Of a stretch of 64,000 bases of DNA, positions 53,135 to 62,306 are shown piece after piece. Both the position numbers and the translations under genes were made by a program. Under the pieces are notes generated by a model. That model had not been told where the DNA came from, did no database searches, and worked only from the letters and a program-made list of their open reading frames with translations. Origin of the DNA: an uncultured Roseovarius sp. (GTDB lineage: Bacteria > Pseudomonadota > Alphaproteobacteria > Rhodobacterales > Rhodobacteraceae); NCBI GenBank assembly GCA_951812895.1, contig OX638333.1, positions 1,354,366 through 1,418,365 on the forward strand. The letters run 5' to 3'. Numbering within the stretch: position 1 is the stretch's first letter; each line of letters opens with the position of its first letter.

Positions 53135-53165
53135 GCCCGCGCTTCTCGCGCGGGCTCTTTCTTTT
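53135..53165 (+). terminator. rho-independent terminator
   Basis: The stem GCCCGCGC/GCGCGGGC (8 bp, loop TTCTC) is followed by TCTTTCTTTT. It lies 28 bp after the small secreted protein gene. The T-rich side ends just before the macB stop codon on the other strand. Confidence 0.8.
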
Positions 53166-53168
53166 CCG

Positions 53169-55349
53169 CTACTCAATCCTGAGCGCCTCTATCGGATCAA
53201 GCTGCGCCGCCCGCCGGGCAGGGAAGTAGCCAAAGACGACCCCGACCAGCCCGGAGAAGACTGCCGCCAGGCCGACCGCGAAGGGCTCGATAATAATGGG
53301 CCATTCTGCCACAAGGCCGATTGCGATGGCTGCCCCGCCTCCAATGGCAATCCCGATCGCGCCACCGACAAGCGCCAGTGTCACCGCCTCTGTCATGAAT
53401 TGCGTACGAATGTCACGGGGGCGCGCGCCGAGTGCCAGGCGAAGCCCGATCTCCCTCGTCCGTTCGCTGACGGACACGAGCATAATGTTCATGATCGAAA
53501 TGCCGCCTACGACAAGTGAAACAGAGGCGACCGCTGCCAGCAAAATAGCGATAGAGCGGGACGTTTCCGTTTTGGCGGCGAATAGCGCACCGAGGCTTTG
53601 AACATAAACATTGGCGGAGCGGCGTCTTTTACGATCCAGGATCACTGCTTTGATCTCCTTTTGCGCCAGCTCCATGTATTCGTCGGAAATGACTTTGGCG
53701 AGGATGTAGCGCACGGCCTGACGGTTGGCGCGGTACTGTGTCCCCAGCAGGCGCAGCTTGGCCGCAGGCATTGGTACAAGCACGACGTTGTCCTGATCGT
53801 AACCATTCGGGCTTTGTCCCTTTTCGGCAAGTCGCCCGACTATCCGTACCGGCACCTGATTGAGGCGGATAATATGGCCAACTGGATCTTCATCTTTGAA
53901 AAGACGCTTGGCGACGGTGTTGCCGATCAGGCCGACCTTGGTCGGTGTGCGCAGCTCCTCTGTCGTGAACGCGCGGCCAGAGATAATGTCCCACTCGCGG
54001 ACGACGAGATAATCCAGCGTGATCCCAACCACAGTTGCCTTGCGGTTGCGATTGCCGAAGATCGCGCGCATCGACCCCGAGACCACAGGCGCAGCCGCGT
54101 CTATGCCGGGAATTTCTCTTGCGATTGCGTAAGCGTCGGCCTCAGTAAGGGGGACAATGCGGTTTTCGCTTCCTGGGGTGTCAACAGAGGTTGCCTCTAC
54201 CAACAGTACATGAGCGCCAAGGCTGTTGATCTGTTGTTCCACCTGCACCTGTGCACCACGCCCGACCGCGACCATAGTGATCACCGCAGCAACGCCGATG
54301 ACGATCCCCAATGCAGTGAGCGCGCTGCGTGTCTTTGCCGCCCATAGCGATTTGAGCGCGATCCGAAGTCCCGACAAAAGACCAAGACCCACCGGGTTGA
54401 GCACACGTATCCGAGATTTCGACAGTCTTCTGGTGAATTCCGGCGTATCGGAAGATGCGCTGGCTTGGTCCTCTTCTTCAATTAGAAACTTCGTCTCGAG
54501 GCCGAACCCGAACTCGCCGGGTTTGTCGCCTCCGCTGTCTTGCTCGTTGAAAAGTTCGAAGAGTCGTTTGAAACGTTGTGGCGATGTATCCACTTCCGGT
54601 GCACCAGTGTCATCTGCACGCTGTGAAGGATCGGCGGGATAGCGCGGTTTAGGCGCGATCTCAGGCGCCGATGTGTCATCTACGATGTGTCCGTCGCTTA
54701 GGGTTACGATCCTTCGCGCCGCTGCGGCGATCTCACGGTCATGCGTGACAAGCACGATGGTCATCCCGGCCTCGTGAAGCGACTTGAGCATCTGCATGAC
54801 GGATTCAGCGGTTTTTGTGTCCAGTGCGCCAGTGGGTTCGTCTGCCAGCACAATGCCCGGATCACATACCAGTGCGCGCGCCAGTGCCACACGCTGCTGT
54901 TCGCCGCCTGACAGCTGCTGCGCCCCGTGATCGGCGCGGTCGGCCAGACCGACGACATCCAGCGCGTTGTAAACGCTTTTCTTACGCTCGGACGGGGACA
55001 CACCACGATAGATCAGCGGGACCTCGACATTTTCACGCGCGTTGTTCCGCATCAGAAGATTGTAAGTCTGAAAGACGAAACCGATCCTCTGATTGCGAAT
55101 GACTGCACGCTGATCCGGGGAGAGCGATGAGACGTCTTTGCCCTCAAACTCGATTCGTCCCGACGTTGGGCTGTCTAAAAATCCGATGATGTTAAGAAGC
55201 GATGATTTGCCGGAGCCGGAGCGACCAACAATCGCAACGAACTCGCCCTGGTTGATCTCTAAATCCACTTGCTCAAGCGCATGGATTGTATGTCCGCCCA
55301 TATGATACCGGCGAGACAAATTGCTTAGCCGAAGAACTGGCCGCGTCAT
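53169..55349 (-). CDS. macB: MacB-type ABC exporter, fused ATPase and permease
   Basis: 726 residues. The ATPase domain comes first: Walker A GRSGSGKSS, signature LSGGEQQRVALARAL, Walker B IVLADEPTGALD. A linker of about 80 residues and a MacB periplasmic domain with four membrane helices follow (VGVAAVITMVAVGRGAQ; SISIMNIMLVSVSERTREIGLRLA, here GISIMNIMLVSVSERTREI). With MacA and an outer-membrane channel it should export peptides or drugs. Its start overlaps the macA stop by 4 bp. Confidence 0.88.
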   Translation of the reverse strand: MTRPVLRLSNLSRRYHMGGHTIHALEQVDLEINQGEFVAIVGRSGSGKSSLLNIIGFLDSPTSGRIEFEGKDVSSLSPDQRAVIRNQRIGFVFQTYNLLMRNNARENVEVPLIYRGVSPSERKKSVYNALDVVGLADRADHGAQQLSGGEQQRVALARALVCDPGIVLADEPTGALDTKTAESVMQMLKSLHEAGMTIVLVTHDREIAAAARRIVTLSDGHIVDDTSAPEIAPKPRYPADPSQRADDTGAPEVDTSPQRFKRLFELFNEQDSGGDKPGEFGFGLETKFLIEEEDQASASSDTPEFTRRLSKSRIRVLNPVGLGLLSGLRIALKSLWAAKTRSALTALGIVIGVAAVITMVAVGRGAQVQVEQQINSLGAHVLLVEATSVDTPGSENRIVPLTEADAYAIAREIPGIDAAAPVVSGSMRAIFGNRNRKATVVGITLDYLVVREWDIISGRAFTTEELRTPTKVGLIGNTVAKRLFKDEDPVGHIIRLNQVPVRIVGRLAEKGQSPNGYDQDNVVLVPMPAAKLRLLGTQYRANRQAVRYILAKVISDEYMELAQKEIKAVILDRKRRRSANVYVQSLGALFAAKTETSRSIAILLAAVASVSLVVGGISIMNIMLVSVSERTREIGLRLALGARPRDIRTQFMTEAVTLALVGGAIGIAIGGGAAIAIGLVAEWPIIIEPFAVGLAAVFSGLVGVVFGYFPARRAAQLDPIEALRIE

Positions 55350-56707
55350 TGCAGCCCCAACTTGAGACCGAAAAGACCCCGTGTTTCACGAGTTACACGC
55401 GTTCCAACAACGATTCGGTCACCTTCCGAAAGGTCATTGCCAAGGATTTCTATGGTCGAACCATCTGTCAGACCTGTTTCCACCTCCACCGGCTGCAACT
55501 CGCCCGGCGCGACCTGTTGCCAGACGATCTTTTTGTGCGAACTTGTTGAAGCTTCCATTCCTAAGGTTTCAAGCCTTTCACGCCCGTCTGGAGGGCGAAA
55601 TCGAAACGCTGCATTGGAGATGCTAAGAACATCCGTTCGTTCAGCTACTATGATATCAAGCAGTGCCGTCATGCCGGGCAAAAGGATAAGGTCCGGATTT
55701 TCAACAGACAGAATTATCGTGAATGTCACCACTCCGTCTGAATCATCGGAAAGGCGCCTGATTTGTTTGACCCGGCCGCCAAATTCCTGGTCCGGAAGCG
55801 CATCAACCGTAACCTTCACGGATTGATCCAGCTTTGTGCGGACGATGTCGGATTCGTCGACAATCGCATGAACATCCATGTTCTGAAGATTTTCTGCCAA
55901 CGTAAAAAGCGTCGGCGCTTCTAGGCTCGCTGAAACCGTCTGACCCAATTCGACGCTGCGCCCTACAATGAATCCGTCAATTGGCGCACGAATGATAGCT
56001 CTGTCCAGTTCGATCTGCGTGCGATTAACCGCGGCTTCGCGTTGTTGAACAACTGCTGTTGCATTGCTCAGTTCCGCATTGGCCATCATCACCTCCGCTT
56101 CGGCGCTAATCACTCGCATTTTTGCGACTTCCAATTCGAGCCGCGCGACTTCGAGGTCGGCTTGAGATGCTTGAAATGTAAATTCAGCGCGCTCAACTTC
56201 ACTCACCGGAATATTCTGTCGTTCCGCCAAGGATTGGGCACGTTTAAGCTCTGTTTCGCTATAACCATGACGCGCAACGAAGCCTTCAATTTCTGCCTTT
56301 GCGACGTCTTCTCGAATTTTCGCATCAGCCAGATCAGCTTGCGCTTTTGCGATGCGCGCCTCTGTCATCTGGGCATTTGCAAGTGCAACATCGCGTTGCG
56401 CTTCGGCTTCCCTCAGATTTGCCTGAAGAACTCTGCGGTCGATCACCGCAAGAACGTCGCCTGCTTTGACCGTGTCGTTGAAATCTGCGTTGACCTCGGC
56501 AATTTGTCCAGAGGTCGACGAACTGATTTCAACCATTCCAATGGGCCTAAAGCTACCCACCGCAGAGATCGAGTGTACGATACTTCCGCGCGTGACTTCT
56601 GTTTCGATGTAAGTCGTTTCGACCTGCTCGTTCGCATAGTATTCAACCGCTACCGCCGCAACGGATGCCAGCAGCGCGATGAACAGAAGCCGAAACAAAG
56701 TTGTCAT
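55346..56707 (-). CDS. macA: MacA-type periplasmic adaptor (HlyD/RND-MFP family)
   Basis: 453 residues. One N-terminal membrane anchor (LFRLLFIALLASVAAVAV) is followed by a lipoyl half (ISSSTSGQIAEVNADFNDTVKAG, shown by SGQIAEVNADFNDTVKAG), an unusually long coiled coil about 90-230, the second lipoyl half (RAPIDGFIVGRSVELGQTV), and a beta barrel. It links the MacB pump to an outer-membrane channel. First gene of the macAB operon. Confidence 0.87.
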   Translation of the reverse strand: MTTLFRLLFIALLASVAAVAVEYYANEQVETTYIETEVTRGSIVHSISAVGSFRPIGMVEISSSTSGQIAEVNADFNDTVKAGDVLAVIDRRVLQANLREAEAQRDVALANAQMTEARIAKAQADLADAKIREDVAKAEIEGFVARHGYSETELKRAQSLAERQNIPVSEVERAEFTFQASQADLEVARLELEVAKMRVISAEAEVMMANAELSNATAVVQQREAAVNRTQIELDRAIIRAPIDGFIVGRSVELGQTVSASLEAPTLFTLAENLQNMDVHAIVDESDIVRTKLDQSVKVTVDALPDQEFGGRVKQIRRLSDDSDGVVTFTIILSVENPDLILLPGMTALLDIIVAERTDVLSISNAAFRFRPPDGRERLETLGMEASTSSHKKIVWQQVAPGELQPVEVETGLTDGSTIEILGNDLSEGDRIVVGTRVTRETRGLFGLKLGLQ

Positions 56708-57285
56708 AAAGCAAGATTAATCTTTCCCGAATATAGTGCAATGGTTTCGGTGGCCGGCTGAAATGGGTTCTTGTAGCGGTGCAAGACGGATCGAGGTCCC
56801 AACGCTTTCTGAATGTCCGCATCTGCAAACAGCCAACATTCCATTCGCTAGCGCAGAGAATGCCCCCTCTCCGCCACTTAGCCGGTTCCTGTAGTTCGCA
56901 GCATTTGTTAGATTGAGCTCCTTTCTTACACTTGAGGCGTTGCAGCTTTGTTCGGACGGCACAAAAGCACAACGTATCAGGAGAGGCTGCTACTGCAACT
57001 TCAGAAATTTAGTGTTGGACGGATCGCAAAACCCATCAGAGCGACCACGTAAGCCTGCAAAACTTACATCCTCAAACATCCACAATGGATGCAGCGAAAC
57101 CATCTTGAGACGAGAAACGTCAAACACAACACCGTCTGGGCGCGGCGCTTGTTTCACCGTAAAACCTACACATAATTAACCAACCGCGTGTAGCAAAGAC
57201 TCGGACAGGCGAGGTAACCATCTTGCCCAAGGCCCAAAACTCTGGAAGCTGCCATATCAATCGCCACGTTCGGAATATGGTTTTC
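56708..57285. other. 580-bp stretch without a recognised gene
   Basis: I see no coding sequence I can support. Near 56843-56862 is CATTCGCTAGCGCAGAGAATG, another member of the dispersed TAGCGCAG motif. The 3' half is less GC-rich than the flanking core genome. Confidence 0.45.
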
Positions 57286-57978
57286 TTATCTTGGGACAGA
57301 TCGTATTGCGATTTCTAGCGCTTTGCCAACTGTCTGTCTGGTCCATTGCTTGCCTCTGGAGGTGTGCAAGCCGCGTTTGTTTGCTGTTTCTGCAATCATT
57401 TGCAAAGTTACCTTGTCATGGATGTCCAGGAGTTCGTCTTGTAAGCTTTTTATTTTAAGCCCAATTTCAACCGAGCGCTTCGCGCGTGATCTCATCGATG
57501 ACTTGCGTGCACGTTTTGTGTCACGTACGCGGCTCTGTTTAAGGCTGATTAGCCTCTGCTCAGGGAGCCACAAAAGTGCTTTAACTTCGTCTTCCGTAAA
57601 CGACGCTAGTTTTTTGTTGTGGCCACATGAAAAAATATGTGCCCCAAATGCGGCTAATTGTTGAAATAGTTTCTCTCGATCAAAAAACGAGGTGCGGCGA
57701 AAAATTCTGGATAGGTCATCAACAAAAATCAATCCAATTTCAGATTGCTCCATGCTTGTTAAAAAAGACAAGAGCCTAGGTAAGCTTTTTAGGCTGCGGA
57801 TCGACCGGGCGTATTCGCAGACAATCTTTGTTTCCGTCTCAGGGTATCTACTGCACAGACGTCGGTACCAAACGAGTTGCGGTTTGGCCTCCGGACGATC
57901 ACGCAATGAACTTGATGGTTTTGCGCCATACGTGATCAAGACGTGAAAAAGTATCATGTCTGCTCTCAATTGCGTCAC
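57286..57978 (-). CDS. serine-recombinase-like protein lacking the catalytic serine motif
   Basis: 230 residues. The middle reads GLIFVDDLSRIFRR, the conserved DRLSR region of serine recombinases. The C-terminus (TANKRGLHTSRGKQWTRQTVGKAL, in short GLHTSRGKQWTRQTV) matches the small recombinase domain. But the N-terminal strand lacks the YxRVS motif with the nucleophilic serine: MILFHVLITYGAKPSSS stands there. It may be inactive or use one of the shifted serines. A canonical serine recombinase gene lies 657 bp upstream on the same strand. Confidence 0.65.
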   Translation of the reverse strand: MTQLRADMILFHVLITYGAKPSSSLRDRPEAKPQLVWYRRLCSRYPETETKIVCEYARSIRSLKSLPRLLSFLTSMEQSEIGLIFVDDLSRIFRRTSFFDREKLFQQLAAFGAHIFSCGHNKKLASFTEDEVKALLWLPEQRLISLKQSRVRDTKRARKSSMRSRAKRSVEIGLKIKSLQDELLDIHDKVTLQMIAETANKRGLHTSRGKQWTRQTVGKALEIAIRSVPR

Positions 57979-58635
57979 GTTTGTGTTGTTTTACATTAAC
58001 GTGACAAATATATCTGCTTAGTGACGGATTACACCTATCCGGAAATAGAAGGAACCTCTCCGGAACCTTATTACCAGAAGCTCCCCTTTCCCGAGCCGTC
58101 TGTCTTCTATTATAGATAACTCTTAAGAGTATATAGTAATAGAAGACAAAAGCTCCTCGTTCCGGCCAGGAACACATTCTCCGGAAAAGCGACTGCTCTT
58201 TCCATAAAAGAAGGGCCTCCCCAGTGAAACTGTACGGGATATGTTCGTGTTCTTAATGGCGCCGGTCAATTCACAACGTGTTTGCCGAACTTATGAACAG
58301 AGTTTCATCCCAGCGACAGCAAGAACAATGTAAAGTATGCTGCCAGGCTGGCTAAGGTCGTCACTGGCTGCGTCTATCGCTGTTTTCGACAAGGACAGCG
58401 GGAATACTGAAACGCGTACCCTGAGCGTTCTCAGAAGCTCTTAGGTTAGTCCAAGTTGTCTAAAATTCAGATTGGCAATCAAACGCTGCTGTCGAATGGG
58501 AGGTTTGGATCGCCCGGATGTGGCGGCGCCAGAATTCATCCCCATCGATCTTAGTTGGATTTTCTAGGACTTCGCTCTGCCCGGAGAGACCATGGTTCAA
58601 TTCCTTCCTGAAGCAGAGCCATTCCTAACCGACGA
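57979..58635. other. 657-bp gene-free stretch between the two recombinase genes
   Basis: It contains the 46-bp palindrome at 58102-58147. Near-repeats of GGAACCTCTCCGGAA and AGGAACACATTCTCCGGAA lie on both sides of it (58050-58070 and 58168-58188). No coding sequence supported. The region is AT-rich and looks like a recombination or control site. Confidence 0.5.
58102..58147. repeat. 46-bp interrupted palindrome
   Basis: Outer arms GTCTTCTATTA and TAATAGAAGAC are perfect 11-bp inverted copies. The centre ACTCTTAAGAGT is a perfect 12-bp palindrome; the six bases between on each side match only partly. It lies 124 bp upstream of the serine-less recombinase gene. The form is that of a two-dimer binding site, such as a serine recombinase crossover or accessory site. 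Confidence 0.75.
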
Positions 58636-59409
58636 TCAGAACATTCCGAAGTTTGGCTGCGATACAAGTTCTTCAGCATCTTCTTCGCGGAGCAGCTCGC
58701 GCGCCTTCTTCACAGGGATTCGAGCCCTGGAGGCTGTCCATTCTTTCTCATGCGAGGTCCGGATGCCTTTCTCATTCAAGATCTTGGCGAGCTCCGCATA
58801 GGACAGGTTGTAGAGATCGTCGAGATCACGAAGCACATCTGCGATCCGGCGAATGAGGTCTTGAGCATTGTTAGAATTGGCTGCGGTGCCAAGTGGCTGA
58901 ACACTTGTAAGAATAGCGGGGTTTCCGAATACAACACCCTGCGCGCGCTTTTTACGCATACCCTTTTTTGTCGCGTTCGCGATCTTGCGTGCAACCAATT
59001 CATCGTGAGCAATAGTCCCTGCACGAGATGCTTCCGGTAATGTGTTCTGCCTTTTTACACAGACGATCCTTTCCATGCTTGGTAGTACCTTTTTCACCTG
59101 AGACTCAAATCCGGCATAGCGCGACAGGCGGTCCCAGTCCCAGATGATCAGATCGGCACCTTCGCGATCAACGTGATCAAGAGCCGCTTTCAATTGTTCG
59201 CGTTTGTGAAAGCTCTTCTCAGCGACACAGGATGCTACTTCCTCATAGGTTTCAATGAGTGTGTATCCCATTGTGTCTGCAAACGTCTCTATCGCGACTC
59301 GTTGCCTATCCAGGCCGCAACCGTGCTCACCCTGGCCGGGCGTTGAAACACGGACATAGCCTATCGCCAGCTTTCTGAAATCTCTCATCCGATTTGGCAT
59401 GTTTTTCAT
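58636..59409 (-). CDS. small serine recombinase (resolvase family)
   Basis: 257 residues. The catalytic N-terminal domain has IGYVRVSTPGQ with the nucleophilic serine, the helix LDRQRVAIETFADTMGY, and DWDRLSRYAGFE with the conserved arginine. A short recombinase domain follows (YAELAKILNEKGIRTSHEKEW). It is longer than Tn3 resolvase but far shorter than phage integrases of this class. Three in-frame ATGs (59409, 59400, 59388) are possible starts. Confidence 0.85.
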   Translation of the reverse strand: MKNMPNRMRDFRKLAIGYVRVSTPGQGEHGCGLDRQRVAIETFADTMGYTLIETYEEVASCVAEKSFHKREQLKAALDHVDREGADLIIWDWDRLSRYAGFESQVKKVLPSMERIVCVKRQNTLPEASRAGTIAHDELVARKIANATKKGMRKKRAQGVVFGNPAILTSVQPLGTAANSNNAQDLIRRIADVLRDLDDLYNLSYAELAKILNEKGIRTSHEKEWTASRARIPVKKARELLREEDAEELVSQPNFGMF

Positions 59410-60221
59410 CGAACGGCTCTTCTCTAATTTTTAATGATGTAGCTACAAACTGATATAGCAAGTTAGCTGTCGAACTGCGCCTATTGAGTGAGATTTCCTA
59501 TCCGATCCCCCCAAGGAAACCACAGAGTGGCTAGTGTAGTGTGATTTCCAAGGGATTGAACTTACCGGCACGCGCAACACGATAGTCGACGGGAGGATAA
59601 AAACGCCGGTGGTTGGACAGCGTCATTTCTTGGCTGGGCGCACCAATGCTCCTCTGGACGATGTGGACAACCCACACTTCAGGCTCGCCACCTGCAAGCC
59701 AACAGTTGCCTTGGTGCAGTTCACTGCCCTACTTCCGCTGCCTGTGCGCAGTGAAATCGCCAATGTAGTAACGCGCGCTCCAAGGTTCTCTGAGCGCTTC
59801 AGTGTCGGTTCTCATTCTTTTGGTATGCACCACTCACCCCAACGCTCACGTCAGATTCCAGGCGACGTTGTCAGTTTGGCCACGTCGCACTGACCAGGAA
59901 TCCCTTGTTTTACTGCACTTTGAGAAACGAGATGTTTACATTTTGAAGCCAAAAACAGTTTTTCCGGCCAGATCTGTCAACTTTAGGTAAACATTATGTA
60001 AACATTTCAGGTCAAATTTGGGCAGTTTCGTACGCGCAATGTTTACATCTGAGTGGCACTTGAGGCGGCGATGTAAACATTAGGTAAACATTGTGAGGGG
60101 ATCCGGCGAAGCACGGTTGTCGAGCCATTCTTCGCCGTCACTCCAATTCTAAGTTCTATCTGTTGAACGAAAAGTTTCGAGTTGCCGCAGAAGAAACACC
60201 CGGTACAAAACTTGCTCGGGT
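59410..60221. other. gene-free stretch with iteron-like cluster in its second half
   Basis: 59410-59930 shows no supported gene; a 94-codon plus-strand frame at 59609 has no ribosome site and no family. 59932-60091 contains six copies of a 10-bp motif, listed separately. Confidence 0.5.
59932..60091. repeat. iteron-like cluster, six copies of A(T/G)GTAAACAT
   Basis: Copies are at 59932-59941 (inverted), 59985-59994, 59996-60005, 60039-60048 (inverted), 60071-60080 and 60082-60091. Two pairs (copies 2-3 and 5-6) are tandem with an 11-bp period, one helical turn. The single copies face the other way. The motif is itself nearly palindromic. This is the arrangement of replication iterons or of a cooperative operator; no replication-initiator gene is visible. 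The closest gene is the XRE regulator, whose 3' end is 131 bp away. Confidence 0.7.
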
Positions 60222-60632
60222 TCACCGCACGTGCTTTCCAAAGATGGCCCGAACCGCCGCCTCTGACCTGCTGGTCAACCTGGGATCGGTTTTGTTGGAC
60301 GCCTGCCGGATCTCCAGGAGCCATCCTCGCTCATTCTGAGTGACCGGCTCACCGAACACCTCGATCACAGCTTCTGAGGCCGTTCGGCCAATCGCCTGTT
60401 CCAATGCAAGTTGCATCAGATAGGCCGGGTCACACTCCAGAGCCCGGGCCATATTGGGCACACGATCGAGTGCCAGTTTGCTGGCGCCGTTTTTGATCAT
60501 GCTCACCATGTTTGGGTTCGGGTAACCTGCCTCAGAAGCGATCTCCAACTGCGACTTCTTCGGTTTCAGCTCCAACACTCGTCTCTCCACATACTTCGCC
60601 AATCGGGTGTTCTCATACGGTCTCTTGCGCAT
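60222..60632 (-). CDS. XRE-family helix-turn-helix regulator
   Basis: 136 residues from the ATG at 60632, with AGAGGAA before it; the longer frame to 60824 has no ribosome site. The helix-turn-helix reads QLEIASEAGYPNPNMVSMIK followed by RVPNMARALECDPAYLMQLAL. The C-terminal 60 residues (VFGEPVTQNERGWLLEIRQ) are unassigned. It is divergent from the next gene with 208 bp between starts. Cro/CI-like control of that gene or of the iteron-like sites is possible. Confidence 0.8.
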   Translation of the reverse strand: MRKRPYENTRLAKYVERRVLELKPKKSQLEIASEAGYPNPNMVSMIKNGASKLALDRVPNMARALECDPAYLMQLALEQAIGRTASEAVIEVFGEPVTQNERGWLLEIRQASNKTDPRLTSRSEAAVRAIFGKHVR

Positions 60633-60840
60633 CTCTTTCCTCTCATTTGCGACGCAACATTTGCGTTTCTCACTTACTTTATAGCGAAGGGCTGTATGGG
60701 AATGTGCGGCGGGAACGAATTCAGGAGTATGCAGACGGAAACTGGCGTTTCGATTTGCTGCAAAAATCTTTTTATTCATCGTTGCAATTTCCACATGAGA
60801 TTGGCCAACAATGGTGAATCGCAAACTAAGGAGAACTGCG

Positions 60841-61359
60841 GTGACAATTGATGATCTTATTCGTTATGTGGCAGCTAGTTCAGCTAAATTGCGAAGAACA
60901 ACCGATCTTGAGCAAAAGATACGAATAGGCACCGGTTTTCACGGCAAATGGTATCGATCACAGCGTGAACACTGGTTGGGATGGCTAATCTATCAGCAAT
61001 GTGAGGCGTCTCGCAAAGGTGTCGATTTCACTAACCATTTTGCGCAGCCAACATGGAATCGTTTAAAATGCAGCCCAGCCATGTTCTGGATGGCTGAAGC
61101 AGCGTGTGTCGAAAGCTCTGTCCTGGATGAAGCCGAAGCCGCAGCAATCGAAGCGACAAAACTCAATCCCAAAGACGGGAACCCCCATGGCCGCATGATG
61201 CGAACTTCACTCCCATGGCATCTTGTCGAAGATGCTTTTCTGGTCAACGTGACTTCTTTACCCGAGAAAGATGCTCGGTGTTCGGCAGATGAAGCTTTTG
61301 ATCGCCTCATGGCTCTAAGGCCCGAGTTTCGCAAATGCGCTCCCTTCAGGCCAACTTGA
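60841..61359 (+). CDS. uncharacterised 172-residue protein divergent from XRE regulator
   Basis: Starts with GTG at 60841, with AAGGAG 7 bp upstream; an ATG at 60811 is in frame but lacks such a site. The protein begins TIDDLIRYVAASSAKLRR, has an aromatic stretch WYRSQREHWLGWLIYQQCE and FWMAEAACVESSVLDEAE, and ends RPEFRKCAPF. It is soluble with no known motif. The aromatic/basic part could bind nucleic acid, but this is not shown. Regulator-plus-unknown pairs of this kind are common in accessory DNA. Confidence 0.6.
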   Translation: MTIDDLIRYVAASSAKLRRTTDLEQKIRIGTGFHGKWYRSQREHWLGWLIYQQCEASRKGVDFTNHFAQPTWNRLKCSPAMFWMAEAACVESSVLDEAEAAAIEATKLNPKDGNPHGRMMRTSLPWHLVEDAFLVNVTSLPEKDARCSADEAFDRLMALRPEFRKCAPFRPT

Positions 61360-61655
61360 TTGATCGTGTTTCCCATCGGCCTTCTTGAAACAAAGTAAGC
61401 TGATTGCGTAAGGGCAAACTCATACACATCGCAACCACCAAATAGGGAAAACTATCTTCGAGAGATTCAAGGAAAACGCTGAGTAAACATCCTTTAGTCT
61501 TCAGTTGAAGATTTCAGGTAGACAGTGCTCCCGGGTTCAATGAACCTGTCAAACCTGAATTTGGTTGGGTAGATTGGTCGAACCATTGGAAAAACAGAGC
61601 TCCTTTGACCAAAAATCAATAACTTGGTCACCGGCACCAATCTTCGGGAGGCAGG

Positions 61656-61687
61656 GGCCGGAGGTTCGAATCCTCTCACTCCGACCA
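61656..61687 (+). pseudogene. 3' fragment of a tRNA gene
   Basis: It contains a T arm (GGAGG TTCGAAT CCTCT), the 3' acceptor strand CACTCCG, discriminator A and an encoded CCA ending at 61687. The partner 5' strand CGGAGTG and the anticodon arm are absent upstream. Such 3' ends are usually left by integration of mobile DNA at a tRNA gene. Confidence 0.6.
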
Positions 61688-61743
61688 ACAAAACCTCTTC
61701 ACCGGTTCTCGCAATACCAGTTAGACTCATTAATACGGATCAA

Positions 61744-61932
61744 TCATGCTTCCTTGGTAAAAGCAAAGTGAGAAAACTCACTTTGTACAAACAGCCGCTC
61801 CGGAACATTATGCGTTCTCAGTGCCGTATCCGCACCGCCCTCTGAACGTTTCTGCCACGCGTACATAAGCCGATAGACAGCTGGCACAAACAACAGTGTC
61901 AGCGGCGAAAAACTCGGCAGTGAACCGGCCCA
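61744..61932 (-). pseudogene. C-terminal remnant of an RND efflux pump
   Basis: On the minus strand, about 60 codons read SLPSFSPLTLLFVPAVYRLM, then YAWQKRSEGGADTALRTHN, ending in a TGA at 61744. The TLLFVPAVYRLMYAWQ segment is the last membrane helix and exit of AcrB/MexF-type pumps. A stop codon precedes it at 61933, and nothing of the remaining 1,000 residues is nearby, so it is debris of a deletion. Confidence 0.65.
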
Positions 61933-62306
61933 TCATCTCCAAATCGCCAAGCTATTTCGATTTACTAAGGCAAGCAAAACATTCGATCCTGTTCAAGCCT
62001 ATAGAGATGCTCCCATTCCCGCAAATCACCGGCCATGGAAATTGCAATCGCTAATAGTTCTGTCTCTACGCTGGGGCGCCCCGGCAGCGGGAATCGCACC
62101 AATGCAAAGCACTCCATTGTGCTTGGCTAGATCGAAATAACTCGAACCAAACATTTGTAGCTAGTGCGGCTATCACTTTGGCTTCTCAGAAGGCAGTCAA
62201 ACAGTTATAAGTACGGCTTTGACTTACTTTGTCGCCATCCAATACTGCTCTATGTTGTCTCGGGGAATGCAATAGCGCTTCCCATTTTCGCAAAAGGAAG
62301 GCCAAG
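61933..62306. other. gene-free stretch before the secreted protein gene
   Basis: No coding sequence supported. The final 30 bp contain AAAGGAAGG, the ribosome site of the gene at 62307. Together with 61360-61655, which I also find empty, it forms the border between the accessory region and the conserved genes that follow. Confidence 0.45.

Noticed and set aside
59609..59893. 94-codon plus-strand frame
   Set aside because: No ribosome site and no recognisable motif.
59932..60091. Possible CRISPR array
   Set aside because: Units are only 10 bp, spacing is irregular, orientation is mixed, and no cas genes are present.
59932..60091. Binding sites of the LacI-type regulator at 16.1 kb
   Set aside because: They share TGTAAAC half-sites, but lack the central CG and the 16-bp palindrome of those operators.
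41009..61687. A 20-kb island bounded by matching attachment sites in the two tRNA 3' fragments
   Set aside because: The two fragments differ in T arm and acceptor sequence, so they cannot be the direct repeats of one integration, and no tyrosine integrase is present.
61494..61730. Minus-strand frame of 78 codons
   Set aside because: Its middle is the typical false translation across a tRNA 3' end; no family and no ribosome site.
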